DNA of 64,000 bases from Candidatus Magnetominusculus dajiuhuensis. Its GTDB lineage: Bacteria; Nitrospirota; Thermodesulfovibrionia; Thermodesulfovibrionales; Magnetobacteriaceae. The stretch covers positions 77,186-141,185 of the forward strand of contig JADFXP010000001.1 of the NCBI GenBank assembly GCA_015233465.1, given 5' to 3'. Made by a program: the position numbers and the translations under genes. Below, piece by piece: positions 27,060-36,203 of the stretch (its first letter is position 1; the number at the start of each line of letters is the position of its first letter). The notes under the pieces are model-generated. The model saw only the letters and a program-made list of their open reading frames with translations, did no database searches and was not told the origin of the DNA.

Positions 27060-27724
27060 TAGAAAATCCTCTTTGTGTATCTATTTGCTATATATAATAA
27101 ACAGCCAGACATTACAGTGAGAAGTATTACCATATAATGAGCCTCAGACCACTGACCACCTCTTGCAAGGCTATAGATTGCAATAGGCATAGTGTCGGTT
27201 CGCCCGGGAAGGTTGCCAGCTAGCATGAGCGTTGCGCCAAATTCACCCATCGCTCTGGCAAATGATAATACAGTTCCTGCAATGATTCCTCGTTTTGCAA
27301 GTGGAAAGATTACCCTTAATGCCGTGCTAAAATTGCTATGACCAAGAGTGTATGAGGCATTGATGAGATTTTTGTCAACGGACTCAATTGCTGCCCTTGC
27401 CGTCTTTATCATTAATGGCAGCGCAACTACATAAGAGGCTAAGACTGCTGCATACCAAGTAAACATAATACTCCACCCAGTATGCTGATAAATAATCCTG
27501 CCAATAAATCCGTGTCTGCCAAATATTATTATAAGATAATACCCAGTAACTGTGGGAGGCAAAACCAAAGGCAGCGTGAAAAGCATATCAAGCAGTTCTC
27601 GTCCCTTAAAATCTCTCTGTGCAAGCAGATATGCAATCGGTATCCCTGTGATAATAATCAGTATCGTAGAAATTGACGCTACCTGCAGCGATAGACACAT
27701 TGAAAATAGAATTGAACTTTCCAT
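27059..27724 (-). CDS. modB: Molybdate ABC transporter permease
   Basis: 221 aa, about five membrane helices, with the ABC importer EAA-type loop (INASYTLGHSNFSTALRVIFPLAKRGIIAG) that contacts ModC. GRHGFIGR and AMGEFGATLMLAGN are typical of ModB. It lies between modA (separated by a REP-like element) and modC (overlapping). Confidence 0.9.
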   Translation of the reverse strand: MESSILFSMCLSLQVASISTILIIITGIPIAYLLAQRDFKGRELLDMLFTLPLVLPPTVTGYYLIIIFGRHGFIGRIIYQHTGWSIMFTWYAAVLASYVVALPLMIKTARAAIESVDKNLINASYTLGHSNFSTALRVIFPLAKRGIIAGTVLSFARAMGEFGATLMLAGNLPGRTDTMPIAIYSLARGGQWSEAHYMVILLTVMSGCLLYIANRYTKRIF

Positions 27725-27735
27725 CTTTAAAAAAA

Positions 27736-27839
27736 ATGAGGGTTTTTATAACGGGTCTAAGACCCTGCCCTTTTCAACTATGGGCTCCCGCAAAGGGATT
27801 TTTAAAACGGGTCTGAGACCCTCCCTTTGAACCCATTAT
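27736..27839. repeat. REP-like family B inside the mod operon
   Basis: A long version: ATGAGGGTTTTTATAACGGGTC-type start, an ACGGGTCTAAGACCC hairpin, GGGCTCCCGCAAAGGGA, a second ACGGGTCTGAGACCC hairpin and CCCTCCCTTTGAACCCA. It fills the whole modA-modB gap and could make modB/modC expression lower than modA. Confidence 0.8.
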
Positions 27840-28603
27840 TTAATAAACTTAAATCCATATTTTTGCAAAATTTTCCTGCCTTCTTCAGACATTAAAATTG
27901 AGATAAAACCCCTTGCTGCAACATTGTTTTTTGAATCCTTTACTATTGCAATTGGATATATTACCTGTTTATGAGTATTTTCAGGAGCTTCTGCAATAAT
28001 AACCACTTCCTTTGACCTTATGGCTGCATCTGTCGCATATACAATACCTGCATCAACTTCGCCCATTGCAACATAATCAAGTACCTGTCGTACATTTTCA
28101 GTATATACAAGTTTATCCTTTATCATAGGAAATAATTTATAAGAATTTATTACCTCTTCCGCATAACGTCCTGCTGGAACAGTCTTAGGGTTTCCTACAG
28201 CAATCTTTTTAATTTCAATGTTGTTTAAATCTATAAATGATCTAAGGGATGTCTTTGTACTAATCGGAGCTATCAATACAACGCTGTTAGCTGCAAAATC
28301 AGCGCGAGTTGCAGTAACCATTAAACCTTGATTATAAGCCTCATCCATATCTTTTTGAGCCGCAGATGCAAAGACATCTACTGGCGCGCCGCCTGCTATC
28401 TGTTTCAATAGATCTCCTGAAGCTCCAAAATTAAATACGCACTTTATCCCGCTTTTCGACTCATAAAGTCTGCCTATCTCTTCAAAGGCAGACTTTAGAG
28501 ATATTGCTGCGGATATGGTAATCTCTTTTCTCGAACCTGCAAATATTATAGTTGGGAGAAATAAAAAGATTATAACTATAGTTATTTTAAGTTTATATCC
28601 CAT
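27836..28603 (-). CDS. modA: Molybdate-binding periplasmic protein
   Basis: 255 aa from the ATG at 28603. A signal peptide ends near FAGS. The mature protein begins with the ModA motif ITISAAISLKSAFEEIG, followed by FNFGASGDLLKQIAGGAPVDVFASA, which holds the oxyanion-binding Ser residues. It overlaps the end of ubiD by 11 bases, hinting at cotranscription. A start at 28621 is also possible. Confidence 0.9.
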   Translation of the reverse strand: MGYKLKITIVIIFLFLPTIIFAGSRKEITISAAISLKSAFEEIGRLYESKSGIKCVFNFGASGDLLKQIAGGAPVDVFASAAQKDMDEAYNQGLMVTATRADFAANSVVLIAPISTKTSLRSFIDLNNIEIKKIAVGNPKTVPAGRYAEEVINSYKLFPMIKDKLVYTENVRQVLDYVAMGEVDAGIVYATDAAIRSKEVVIIAEAPENTHKQVIYPIAIVKDSKNNVAARGFISILMSEEGRKILQKYGFKFIK

Positions 28604-30035
28604 ACTTATTCCATTTTCCATCTACTAATTTCTTAATCTCATCAGGCATGGTAATATCATCAGGCCATATACGGCTAAAACCCTCTGATGGAAGTTTCTT
28701 TGTAGCATCTATCCCAAGTTTACCGCCATAAGCTGGAATGTTTGAGGCATGTTCAAGGACATCAAGAGGACCCTCAAGTATCACTAAATCTCTTTTTGGA
28801 TCAACATTATTTCCTATTCTCCATACCACCTCAGATACATTCTGCACATCCACCCATTTATCTACTATAACTATCATCTTTGTAAAACTCATCTGCCCCA
28901 TTCCCCATATCGCATACATTACCTTTCTTGAGTGTCCCGGATAACGTTTATCAATTGATATAAGGGCTATATTATGAAATACCCCCTCAAGCGGCAGATT
29001 TATATCTATTATCTCTGGGAGCTGCATCTTTAATAGCGGGAAAAATATCCGCTCCGTAGCCTTTCCCATAAAACAATCCTCCATTGGAGGCTTGCCGACT
29101 ATCGTTGCTGGATATATTGCATCTTTTCTATGGGTTATACATGTTATATGAAATACAGGAAACTCATCTGTAAGTGAATAATAACCAGTGTGATCACCAA
29201 ATGGGCCTTCCATGCGTCTTTCCTGCGGGTCTACATATCCCTCAAGCACTATCTCAGAATTGGCTGGCACCTCTAAATTTACTGTCTCACATTTTACAAG
29301 CTCTACTGCGGATTTTCTAATAAATCCAGCAAACAACATCTCATCCATATTCTCTGGAAGAGGAGCAGTAGCGCTGTACATTACAGCTGGATCGCTGCCT
29401 ATTGCTACAGCAACTGGAAGACGTTTGTTTAATCTTTCCGCTTTTTTATAATGTCTTGCGCCGTCTTTGTGCATATGCCAGTGCATTCCTGTTGTATTTT
29501 TGTCATAAACCTGCATCCTATACATTCCACAGTTACGCATCTCAGTCTCTGGGTCTTTGGTAAAGACCATAGGCAGTGTGATAAATGCCCCTCCGTCTTG
29601 AGGCCATGTCTTTAATATAGGGAATTTTTCAAGCGATGGGTCTATCTTATTTATCACCTCTTTACAAGGCCCAGAATGTACAATCTTTGGAAAGAATTCG
29701 CTTATTTGTTTAAGTTTTGGCAGAGCCTTTAATTTATCAAGAAAATTTGTTGGAATATCTGGTTCCATAAACTTGACTATCTCTTTGCCTATATCATCAA
29801 GATTGTTTGTCTCAAGGGCTAGTTTCATCCTTTGTGACGAGCCAAAAAGATTAACTATACAAGGAAATTCCGCGCCTTTGCACCTTTCAAATAAAAGCGC
29901 AGGACCACCTGCCTTTACAACGCGGTCATTTATCTCTGATATTTCAAGAACTGGATCAACCTCCTCTTTTATTCTCTTTAAAAGTCCAAGATATTGCAGT
30001 TTATCTATAAAATGCCTTAAATCTTTATACGCCAC
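28593..30035 (-). CDS. ubiD: UbiD-family decarboxylase
   Basis: 480 aa prenylated-FMN-dependent decarboxylase, in quinone or aromatic acid metabolism. Conserved UbiD text includes GGAFITLPMVFTKDPET, NCGMYRMQV (prFMN-binding Arg region), and EGPFGDHTGYYS, with the catalytic Glu/Arg cluster. Start is GTG with AAGGAGG upstream. No ubiX (prFMN synthase) is in the window. A menaquinone or ubiquinone role is likely but not certain. Confidence 0.9.
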   Translation of the reverse strand: MAYKDLRHFIDKLQYLGLLKRIKEEVDPVLEISEINDRVVKAGGPALLFERCKGAEFPCIVNLFGSSQRMKLALETNNLDDIGKEIVKFMEPDIPTNFLDKLKALPKLKQISEFFPKIVHSGPCKEVINKIDPSLEKFPILKTWPQDGGAFITLPMVFTKDPETEMRNCGMYRMQVYDKNTTGMHWHMHKDGARHYKKAERLNKRLPVAVAIGSDPAVMYSATAPLPENMDEMLFAGFIRKSAVELVKCETVNLEVPANSEIVLEGYVDPQERRMEGPFGDHTGYYSLTDEFPVFHITCITHRKDAIYPATIVGKPPMEDCFMGKATERIFFPLLKMQLPEIIDINLPLEGVFHNIALISIDKRYPGHSRKVMYAIWGMGQMSFTKMIVIVDKWVDVQNVSEVVWRIGNNVDPKRDLVILEGPLDVLEHASNIPAYGGKLGIDATKKLPSEGFSRIWPDDITMPDEIKKLVDGKWNKYGI

Positions 30036-30204
30036 ATCTGCCTCCTTAATATCATTTTATTACTATTAGAATACCATATATATACCTATATATTGAAATA
30101 TTAAAATTAAGGTCGTAGGATTCACAATCGTTGGCTCAATCTACAAGATTGAATTAAAATCTTGTTATATCAATATTCATTACGACTAAAATAAAAACCG
30201 CAAA

Positions 30205-30237
30205 CAATCGTAGGGGCAACACATAGGTTCGCCCTAT
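30205..30237. repeat. Hairpin repeat family C
   Basis: GTAGGGGCAACACATAGG followed by TTCGCCCTA; the core ACACATAGGTTCGCCCT is shared with the element near 24206-24224. Also in this gap (30036-30306) is a CAATC...GATTG hairpin at about 30138-30155. No gene is visible. Confidence 0.5.
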
Positions 30238-30306
30238 AGTCAAATTGTCATAAGTCGTGAGATGGCTCCTTGTGCTGATGTTTTTAATTAGGAAGTAACG
30301 TATTCA

Positions 30307-31128
30307 TTAAGTCTTATCGTTAAAGTAATATCGAAGAGTAATTGCAATATCTGAATGTCCAAGATATTGAGAGATTTGTTCAGGGGTAAGATTTTTAGAA
30401 TCTTTTAGGAACATTGCTGTGCTGTGTCTTAGGGTATTGGGATGGATGTTATAGCCATATCGTTTTGCCTGTCTTTTTATTTCTATGCAGATGGATGTTC
30501 TATTGTATTTGCGTTTCCGTATGTTTTCAAATAAATAGATCTTGCCGTTAAATTTTGAACAAATATCAATATATAATTCCAATGGTAACTGCACAGTTCG
30601 ATTCTTTTTCCCCTTTCCTTTAATCAAGCAGTACACACTATTTAATCTAATAACGCAGTCAGAATGTTTAATATTTATAAGTTCTGAAATCTTACATCCT
30701 GTCCAAAATAAGGCATTTGTTATTAAACTCATTATCTGTGTCATCTTTGTGGTTAGATTTTCAACATCTTCAATCTTTAAATAAACGTTTTCTTTAACCG
30801 TTTTCTCAGAATTAACAAGGCTGATTCCTTTAAATGCCTGTTCAAGCCAGCAGGTAGCAGTAATGTCATTTTCATATTTTTTTAGAAGATAATCCTTAAG
30901 CCCTCGTATCCGTAGATTTACTGTAGAAGGTTTAAGATAAGGAGATGTCTTGAGTCTTGAAATCCATGAAAGTACAGATGCCAAATTTTCTATCTGTTCA
31001 GTTGTCTCTATGAAATGATAAAATTGTTTGACTGATTGAGTATAAGCCTTTTTTGATAGATCGGTCAGCCTTTCATTGCGAAATCTGACGGATAGATTTT
31101 CATTAAATATTGAAATTGCTTCGTTCAA
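30307..31128 (-). CDS. Tyrosine recombinase with Arg-to-Lys substitution
   Basis: 273 aa, XerC/D or phage integrase family. The SAM-like core-binding domain (about 8-105) precedes the catalytic domain. Catalytic positions: the first Arg is Lys146 (TGCKISEL instead of TGLRISEL); Lys in KGKGKKNR is present; the HxxR box is HPNTLRH; the second His is in LGHSD (258); the nucleophile is Tyr267. Start is TTG at 31128 with AAGGAG, which lies in the last codons of the upstream gene, two bases away, so the two are coupled. Weak or regulated activity is possible. Confidence 0.85.
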   Translation of the reverse strand: MNEAISIFNENLSVRFRNERLTDLSKKAYTQSVKQFYHFIETTEQIENLASVLSWISRLKTSPYLKPSTVNLRIRGLKDYLLKKYENDITATCWLEQAFKGISLVNSEKTVKENVYLKIEDVENLTTKMTQIMSLITNALFWTGCKISELINIKHSDCVIRLNSVYCLIKGKGKKNRTVQLPLELYIDICSKFNGKIYLFENIRKRKYNRTSICIEIKRQAKRYGYNIHPNTLRHSTAMFLKDSKNLTPEQISQYLGHSDIAITLRYYFNDKT

Positions 31129-31130
31129 AA

Positions 31131-31640
31131 CTACTCCTTAATTACCTTAAAGGCATACATAGAATGTTTCATTATAACTATTCTTTTATTACTCCCAATG
31201 TCAAGCCTTAAGCTGAAAATTCCGTTAGAGTGAAGTGTACCCTTAAATACATGTCCATTTCGCAGCGCTATTCCAACAGGCAATTTATCGTTAAAGGCAT
31301 TTTCAATCTCTTCTTCTGGAATAACGGCTCGTGTTTCAACTACTCTTGGTATTTTTAATTTTAGAGCAGATATAGTTTTATTAATGGTTACTGATGATTT
31401 AACGATATTTGCTGCATCGGGCTTAAACATATATAAAATGCCTAGTTTTGAAACAGGAGCCTTTCTTTTAATAAGTTTTACCTCATAATCTCCAATTGTC
31501 TGTATCTTCCCTGTTACAATGCCGTTATAGCAGATAAAAACAAGCGGTGATTTGTCTCGCAGCTGTTTAAATAAATATCTGTTAGCTGGATCTTTTTGCG
31601 CTTGCCTGACACTATAACGCTGTATTTCTTCATCTGACAT
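31131..31640 (-). CDS. Tandem Hfq/Sm-like domain protein
   Basis: 169 aa with two segments that each look like an Hfq/Sm barrel. The second (about 112-168) fits best: LPVGIALRNGHVFKGTL, then FSLRLDIG and IVIMKHSMYAF, matching the Hfq Sm1 (P-V-x-I-x-L-x-N-G) and Sm2 (K-H) pattern. The first (about 27-82) reads SPLVFICYNGIVTGKIQ ... LYMFKPDA. If so, it is an RNA-binding protein in which two Sm folds are joined. GGAGG is placed well before the ATG. It is the first gene of a coupled pair with the recombinase. Confidence 0.6.
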   Translation of the reverse strand: MSDEEIQRYSVRQAQKDPANRYLFKQLRDKSPLVFICYNGIVTGKIQTIGDYEVKLIKRKAPVSKLGILYMFKPDAANIVKSSVTINKTISALKLKIPRVVETRAVIPEEEIENAFNDKLPVGIALRNGHVFKGTLHSNGIFSLRLDIGSNKRIVIMKHSMYAFKVIKE

Positions 31641-31797
31641 ATGTCCTCCATGGGACTGATTTTTTATGGTATATTTGAAAAGTTATGTTATATATTATCT
31701 TGATATGAGTTAAAATTGCAAGTCTGTGAGTTGTCTTTTTGTAAGATTTATGTAAATTTGAGTTAAAATAAAAAGTTGTTTTATGGATGTGTTTTAG

Positions 31798-32784
31798 ATG
31801 ATAATAGAAAAAATGAATTATTCTAAAAAAATGAAGGCAGTATTATTTGACGGCAGTTTAAGATTAGTCTCTGATTATCCGAGGCCGTTACTTAAACCTG
31901 ATTGGGCAGTTATTAAGGTTATTAAGGCAGGCATTTGTCGTACAGATATTGAATTGATTAAAGGTTATATGGGGTTTAAGGGAATTTTAGGACATGAGTT
32001 TATTGGGGTTATAGAGGATACAATAGATAAGTCACTTATTGGCAGGAGAGTTACAGGTGAAATAAATGTCTCATGCGGCAAATGTGCCATGTGTAAAATG
32101 GGGCTTAAGAGGCATTGTTATAATCGTGCTGTGCAAGGTATTCATAAAATAGATGGAGCAATGGCAGAATATTGTACGCTGCCGATTGAAAATCTTAAGA
32201 TTATTCCAGATGAAATATCTGACGAAAAGGCGGTTTTTATTGAACCTATGTCTGCTGCCGCACAGATATTAACTCAGATTACTATAGAAGCTAATGACAC
32301 TTGCGTAATATTAGGTGATGGTAAATTAGGTATATTATGTGCGTGGGTAATGACTACTGTCTGCAGGGATGTTACAATAGTTGGGCATCATGAAAACAAA
32401 TTAAATGCTGCCCGATGGAATGGGCTTAAAACAATTACGGATATTTCAGAGATTAAAACAGGGGTTGATATAGTAATAGAGGCAACTGGAAGCCTTTCTG
32501 GTCTGACAGATGCAGTAAAGATATGCCGTCCTATGGGCATTATAATCCTGAAATCTACAGTTGCATCTAAGATAGAGATTGATTTATCAATAGTAACAAT
32601 TAATGAAATATCAATAATAGGTTCACGGTGTGGATTGTTTGATGATGGAATTGGTATAATGAGAAATTGGAAAGATATGCCGATAGAGAGGCTGATAACT
32701 GCTCGTTATCCTATATCAGAAGCTGTTACTGCCTTTGAAAAGGCAGTACAACGGGATTCATTAAAGGTTTTATTAGAGTTTTAG
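31798..32784 (+). CDS. Zinc-dependent MDR-family alcohol dehydrogenase
   Basis: 328 aa medium-chain dehydrogenase. The catalytic-zinc ligands are in GICRTDIE and GHEFIGVIE; the structural zinc site is CGKCAMCKMGLKRHC; the coenzyme loop is VILGDGKLGIL. The substrate is unknown: sorbitol, threonine or other alcohols are all possible. The family normally starts MKAVLF, which points to the ATG at 31831; the upstream ATG at 31798 would add 11 residues. Single gene between divergent and collinear unrelated genes. Confidence 0.82.
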   Translation: MIIEKMNYSKKMKAVLFDGSLRLVSDYPRPLLKPDWAVIKVIKAGICRTDIELIKGYMGFKGILGHEFIGVIEDTIDKSLIGRRVTGEINVSCGKCAMCKMGLKRHCYNRAVQGIHKIDGAMAEYCTLPIENLKIIPDEISDEKAVFIEPMSAAAQILTQITIEANDTCVILGDGKLGILCAWVMTTVCRDVTIVGHHENKLNAARWNGLKTITDISEIKTGVDIVIEATGSLSGLTDAVKICRPMGIIILKSTVASKIEIDLSIVTINEISIIGSRCGLFDDGIGIMRNWKDMPIERLITARYPISEAVTAFEKAVQRDSLKVLLEF

Positions 32785-32869
32785 TAAATTTTGTAAAAAA
32801 ATGTTTACTTCAATCAGATAATCCTTTATACTAATAATTTATAAGCTAATTTAAAGGAAAGGTTTTTTT

Positions 32870-35179
32870 ATGCGATTATTTTTTAAAAGTATATTTATAA
32901 CAATTATTATTTTATTAAGCGCTAATGTTTATGCAATAGATAATCCTCCAGTAAATTTCATTGAAATTAAGGGAGTTTTTAGGATAGAGGAAGGCGCTAT
33001 ACGCGCAGTGCTTACTCAAAAGATTGGGGAACCTTTATCTAAAACTAAAGTTGCCGATGATATAAAGGCAATATTCCAAATGGGATATTTTAGGGACGTA
33101 AGGGTAGATACTGAATTTTTTGAAGGTGGAGTTAAATTAACTTATATCCTTAAAGAAAAACCTACTATTGTTAGTTTAATATTTCATGGCAATGTTGAAT
33201 ATGATGAAGTTGACTTGAAAAAAGAGATTACATTGATGAAAGGCTCTATAGGAGATAATGCGCTTATTCAAGATAATGTATCTAAATTGAAAAATTTTTA
33301 TGAGGGTAAGGGGTATCATAAAATTGAGGTATATCCTATAATAAAATATAGATCAGAACAGGAAGTAGAGGTCATATTTGAGATAAAAGAAAATGAAAAA
33401 TTAAAGATTAGAGAGATAGTCATTTCAGGAAACGAAAAAATTTCTTCAAGCGAAATTATAGACTCTATGAGGTCAGGGGTATGGTGGCTGGGTTCTTTTA
33501 TATCTGATTCAGGTTTTGTAAAGGATCAGGATCTTAAAATGGATCCAGAACGTATAGTAGATTTATATTATAATTATGGTTATATTGACGCAACAGCAAC
33601 AGAGCCTGCAGTCAAGGTCATAGAAAAGGTTAATGACCAATTAATCATTAAACACCCTGATGTCCCTGGACATTGGGTAAAGGAAAATCAAGAGGGTTAT
33701 TCATTATCAGTAGAGGTGTATGAGGGGTTACAGTATAAATTATCTACAGTTACATTTAGCGGCACAAAGGCATTTCCAGCTTCAGATATTCAAGATCTGA
33801 TAAAAATTAAGTCTGGAGAGACCTTTAATAAGAAGACTATAGGAGAGGATATTCGCAGGATTACAGAATATTATACTGAACGCGGGTATGCGCTTGTATC
33901 AATTAATCCTAAAGTTATTCCTAATAAGTCAACATTGACAGTAAGTATTGAATATGCCATAAGTGAAGGTAAACTCTATAAAATAGGCAGGATTGAGATA
34001 AGCGGAAATACTATAACAAGAGATAAGGTAATTCGAAGAGAATTTTTGCTTGACGAAGGAGATATATTTAACAGTAAGAAATTAAAGAGAACTTATGAAA
34101 AATTAATGAATCTTAACTTTTTTGAAAAGGTAGAAATATCTCCAAAACCACATTCAGAAGATAATTTAATAGATTTGGATGTAAAGGTAAAAGAAAAATC
34201 AACTGGATCTTTTAGTTTAGGCGGCGGATATAGTTCTTTGGAGAGTTTTATGGTATTTGCCAAAATAACAAAGGCTAATCTGTTTGGTTCTGGACAGATT
34301 ATTCAGATAAATGCGCAGGTTGGCGGTATAACTACTCTATATGAGATAACTTATCAAGAACCATGGTTTATGGATAAGCCTTTGAGTTTTAATATGAGCA
34401 TATTTGATACTAGTATGGTATATGTTGATTATACTAAATCATCGGCTGGTTTTTCAGCAGGGTTTAATAAGAGATTTTTAGATTATTATTCAACAGGAAT
34501 AATTTATAAATTTGAGGATATTGATGTATTTGATATGAATTCAAATGCATCTAATTGGCTTAAGTCTTTTGAAGGAAAATCTACTACGTCTTCTGTAACA
34601 GTAAATGTGGAAAGAGATTCAAGAGATAACTTTCTTGATCCAACAAAGGGATCGCGTAATGCTGCTTTCTTCACATATGCAGGCCTAGGTGGCACAAATA
34701 ATTTCTTTAAAGATGGTGTAGATACTTCATGGTTTTTCCCAATTGCTCCAACTACATTTTCTTTACGTGGAAGATTTTCATATGCTGCTGGGATAAATGG
34801 AGAGGCGTTACCTGTTTTTGAGAGGTATTATATTGGAGGTATTTATACAATAAGGGGATTTGATTTTGGCGCTGCTGGTCCAAGAGATAGTCAAGGAACC
34901 TATATTGGCGGTTCTACATTTGTTATATTGAGTGGAGAATTTGTCTTCCCAATATTACCTAGCGTGAAATTAAAGGGTGTGACATTTTTAGATTCAGGAA
35001 GCGCTTACAGCAGTCTCAATGATATTAATTTTAATTCCTTTAAGTATTCTACTGGCGGTGGTATTAGGTGGATTTCTCCGATGGGTCCAATTAGAATAGA
35101 ATATGGATATATTCTTCATGGAAAAAATCCAGGAGAATCTGTTGGAAAAGTTGAATTTGCAATTGGCGGCATTTTATAA
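32870..35179 (+). CDS. bamA: Outer membrane assembly factor BamA
   Basis: 769 aa. A signal peptide (to about residue 22) is followed by five POTRA domains (about 25-430) and a 16-strand Omp85 barrel. The barrel lid motif is IRGFDFG. It folds and inserts outer-membrane proteins, showing a Gram-negative envelope. AAAGGA lies ahead of the ATG. No skp/ompH or lpxD follows as in many genomes; hisG follows after a tandem repeat. Confidence 0.95.
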   Translation: MRLFFKSIFITIIILLSANVYAIDNPPVNFIEIKGVFRIEEGAIRAVLTQKIGEPLSKTKVADDIKAIFQMGYFRDVRVDTEFFEGGVKLTYILKEKPTIVSLIFHGNVEYDEVDLKKEITLMKGSIGDNALIQDNVSKLKNFYEGKGYHKIEVYPIIKYRSEQEVEVIFEIKENEKLKIREIVISGNEKISSSEIIDSMRSGVWWLGSFISDSGFVKDQDLKMDPERIVDLYYNYGYIDATATEPAVKVIEKVNDQLIIKHPDVPGHWVKENQEGYSLSVEVYEGLQYKLSTVTFSGTKAFPASDIQDLIKIKSGETFNKKTIGEDIRRITEYYTERGYALVSINPKVIPNKSTLTVSIEYAISEGKLYKIGRIEISGNTITRDKVIRREFLLDEGDIFNSKKLKRTYEKLMNLNFFEKVEISPKPHSEDNLIDLDVKVKEKSTGSFSLGGGYSSLESFMVFAKITKANLFGSGQIIQINAQVGGITTLYEITYQEPWFMDKPLSFNMSIFDTSMVYVDYTKSSAGFSAGFNKRFLDYYSTGIIYKFEDIDVFDMNSNASNWLKSFEGKSTTSSVTVNVERDSRDNFLDPTKGSRNAAFFTYAGLGGTNNFFKDGVDTSWFFPIAPTTFSLRGRFSYAAGINGEALPVFERYYIGGIYTIRGFDFGAAGPRDSQGTYIGGSTFVILSGEFVFPILPSVKLKGVTFLDSGSAYSSLNDINFNSFKYSTGGGIRWISPMGPIRIEYGYILHGKNPGESVGKVEFAIGGIL

Positions 35180-35181
35180 CT

Positions 35182-35311
35182 TGAGACCTGCGGCCTCAAA
35201 CTCCGCAAGGCAATAAAGGTGAAACATTGAGACCTGCGGCCTCAAACTCCGCAAGGCAATAAAGGTGAAACATTGAGACCTGCGGCCTCAAACTCCGCAA
35301 GGCTATAAAGG
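35182..35311. repeat. Three tandem 46-bp repeats upstream of hisG
   Basis: Units begin at 35182, 35228 and 35274; the first two are identical and the third diverges in its last part, where it merges into the hisG ribosome site. Each can fold CCTGCGG against CCGCAAGG. The core CCTCAAACTCCGCAAGG is related to the reverse complement of REP-like family B (TTGCGGGAGTTTGAGG). Confidence 0.85.
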
Positions 35312-35324
35312 TAAAAGAGAATAT

Positions 35325-36203
35325 ATGGATAATAAAACATTAAAATTAGGACTACCAAAGGGCAGTTTACAGGAATCAACATTTAAACTTTTCAAAAAGG
35401 CAGGGTATCATGTGACTGTGTCTTCAAGGTCATATTATCCAACGTTAAATGATACAGATATTGATTCAATGTTAATCAGGGCGCAGGAGATGGCGCGCTA
35501 TGTGGCTAATGGAATTTTAGACTGCGGATTAACTGGTTATGATTGGATTTTAGAACAGGATGCAGATGTATTAAGTGTTGCAGAACTTAATTATGCAAAA
35601 GAGGGTTTAAGACCTGTAAGATGGGTAGTAGCTGTGCCTAATAACTCAGAGATCAAGTGTCTTGATGACCTTAATGGAAAGAGAATTGCCACAGAACTTG
35701 TAGGATATACAAAGAGATATTTAATAGAAAAGGGCATTAAGGCAGAAGTAGATTTTTCGTGGGGGGCTACTGAGGTAAAACCTCCGCAACTTGCTGATGC
35801 GATAGTTGAATTGACTGAGACAGGGAGTTCCCTTAGGGCAAATAATCTTAAGGTTATAGAGACTATGCTTGTGTCTACTACCCGATTTATTGCAAATAAG
35901 GAAGCATATAAAGATCCTTGGAAAAAGGCAAAGATAGATAATCTTGTGATGCTTTTAAAGGGTGCGCTGCTTGCTGAAGAGCAGGTGGGATTAAAGATGA
36001 ATGTCCCAAAAAAAGTGCTTGATAAGATTCTAAAAGTCCTTCCATCGCTGCAATCACCAACAATATCACAATTGATGGATGATAATTGGGTTGCACTAGA
36101 TATAATTATTGATGAAAATCTCGTACGTGATCTTATTCCAGAATTAAAACTAGCTGGAGCAACAGGGATAGTAGAATATCAGTTAAATAAGGTAATTCCC
36201 TGA
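35325..36203 (+). CDS. hisG: ATP phosphoribosyltransferase, long form
   Basis: First enzyme of histidine synthesis, condensing ATP and PRPP. 292 aa is the long type with a C-terminal ACT-like regulatory domain (about 215-290) that binds histidine for feedback inhibition. Catalytic-domain signatures: [10 protein letters not shown] and the PRPP loop area [18 protein letters not shown]. The ribosome site lies in the third 46-bp repeat. The stop overlaps the hisC start (TGATG). Confidence 0.95.
   Translation: MDNKTLKLGLPKGSLQESTFKLFKKAGYHVTVSSRSYYPTLNDTDIDSMLIRAQEMARYVANGILDCGLTGYDWILEQDADVLSVAELNYAKEGLRPVRWVVAVPNNSEIKCLDDLNGKRIATELVGYTKRYLIEKGIKAEVDFSWGATEVKPPQLADAIVELTETGSSLRANNLKVIETMLVSTTRFIANKEAYKDPWKKAKIDNLVMLLKGALLAEEQVGLKMNVPKKVLDKILKVLPSLQSPTISQLMDDNWVALDIIIDENLVRDLIPELKLAGATGIVEYQLNKVIP

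Noticed and set aside
35182-35311. Regular tandem repeats that could suggest a small CRISPR array
   Set aside because: The 46-bp units abut directly with no unique spacers, there are only three, and no cas gene is present.
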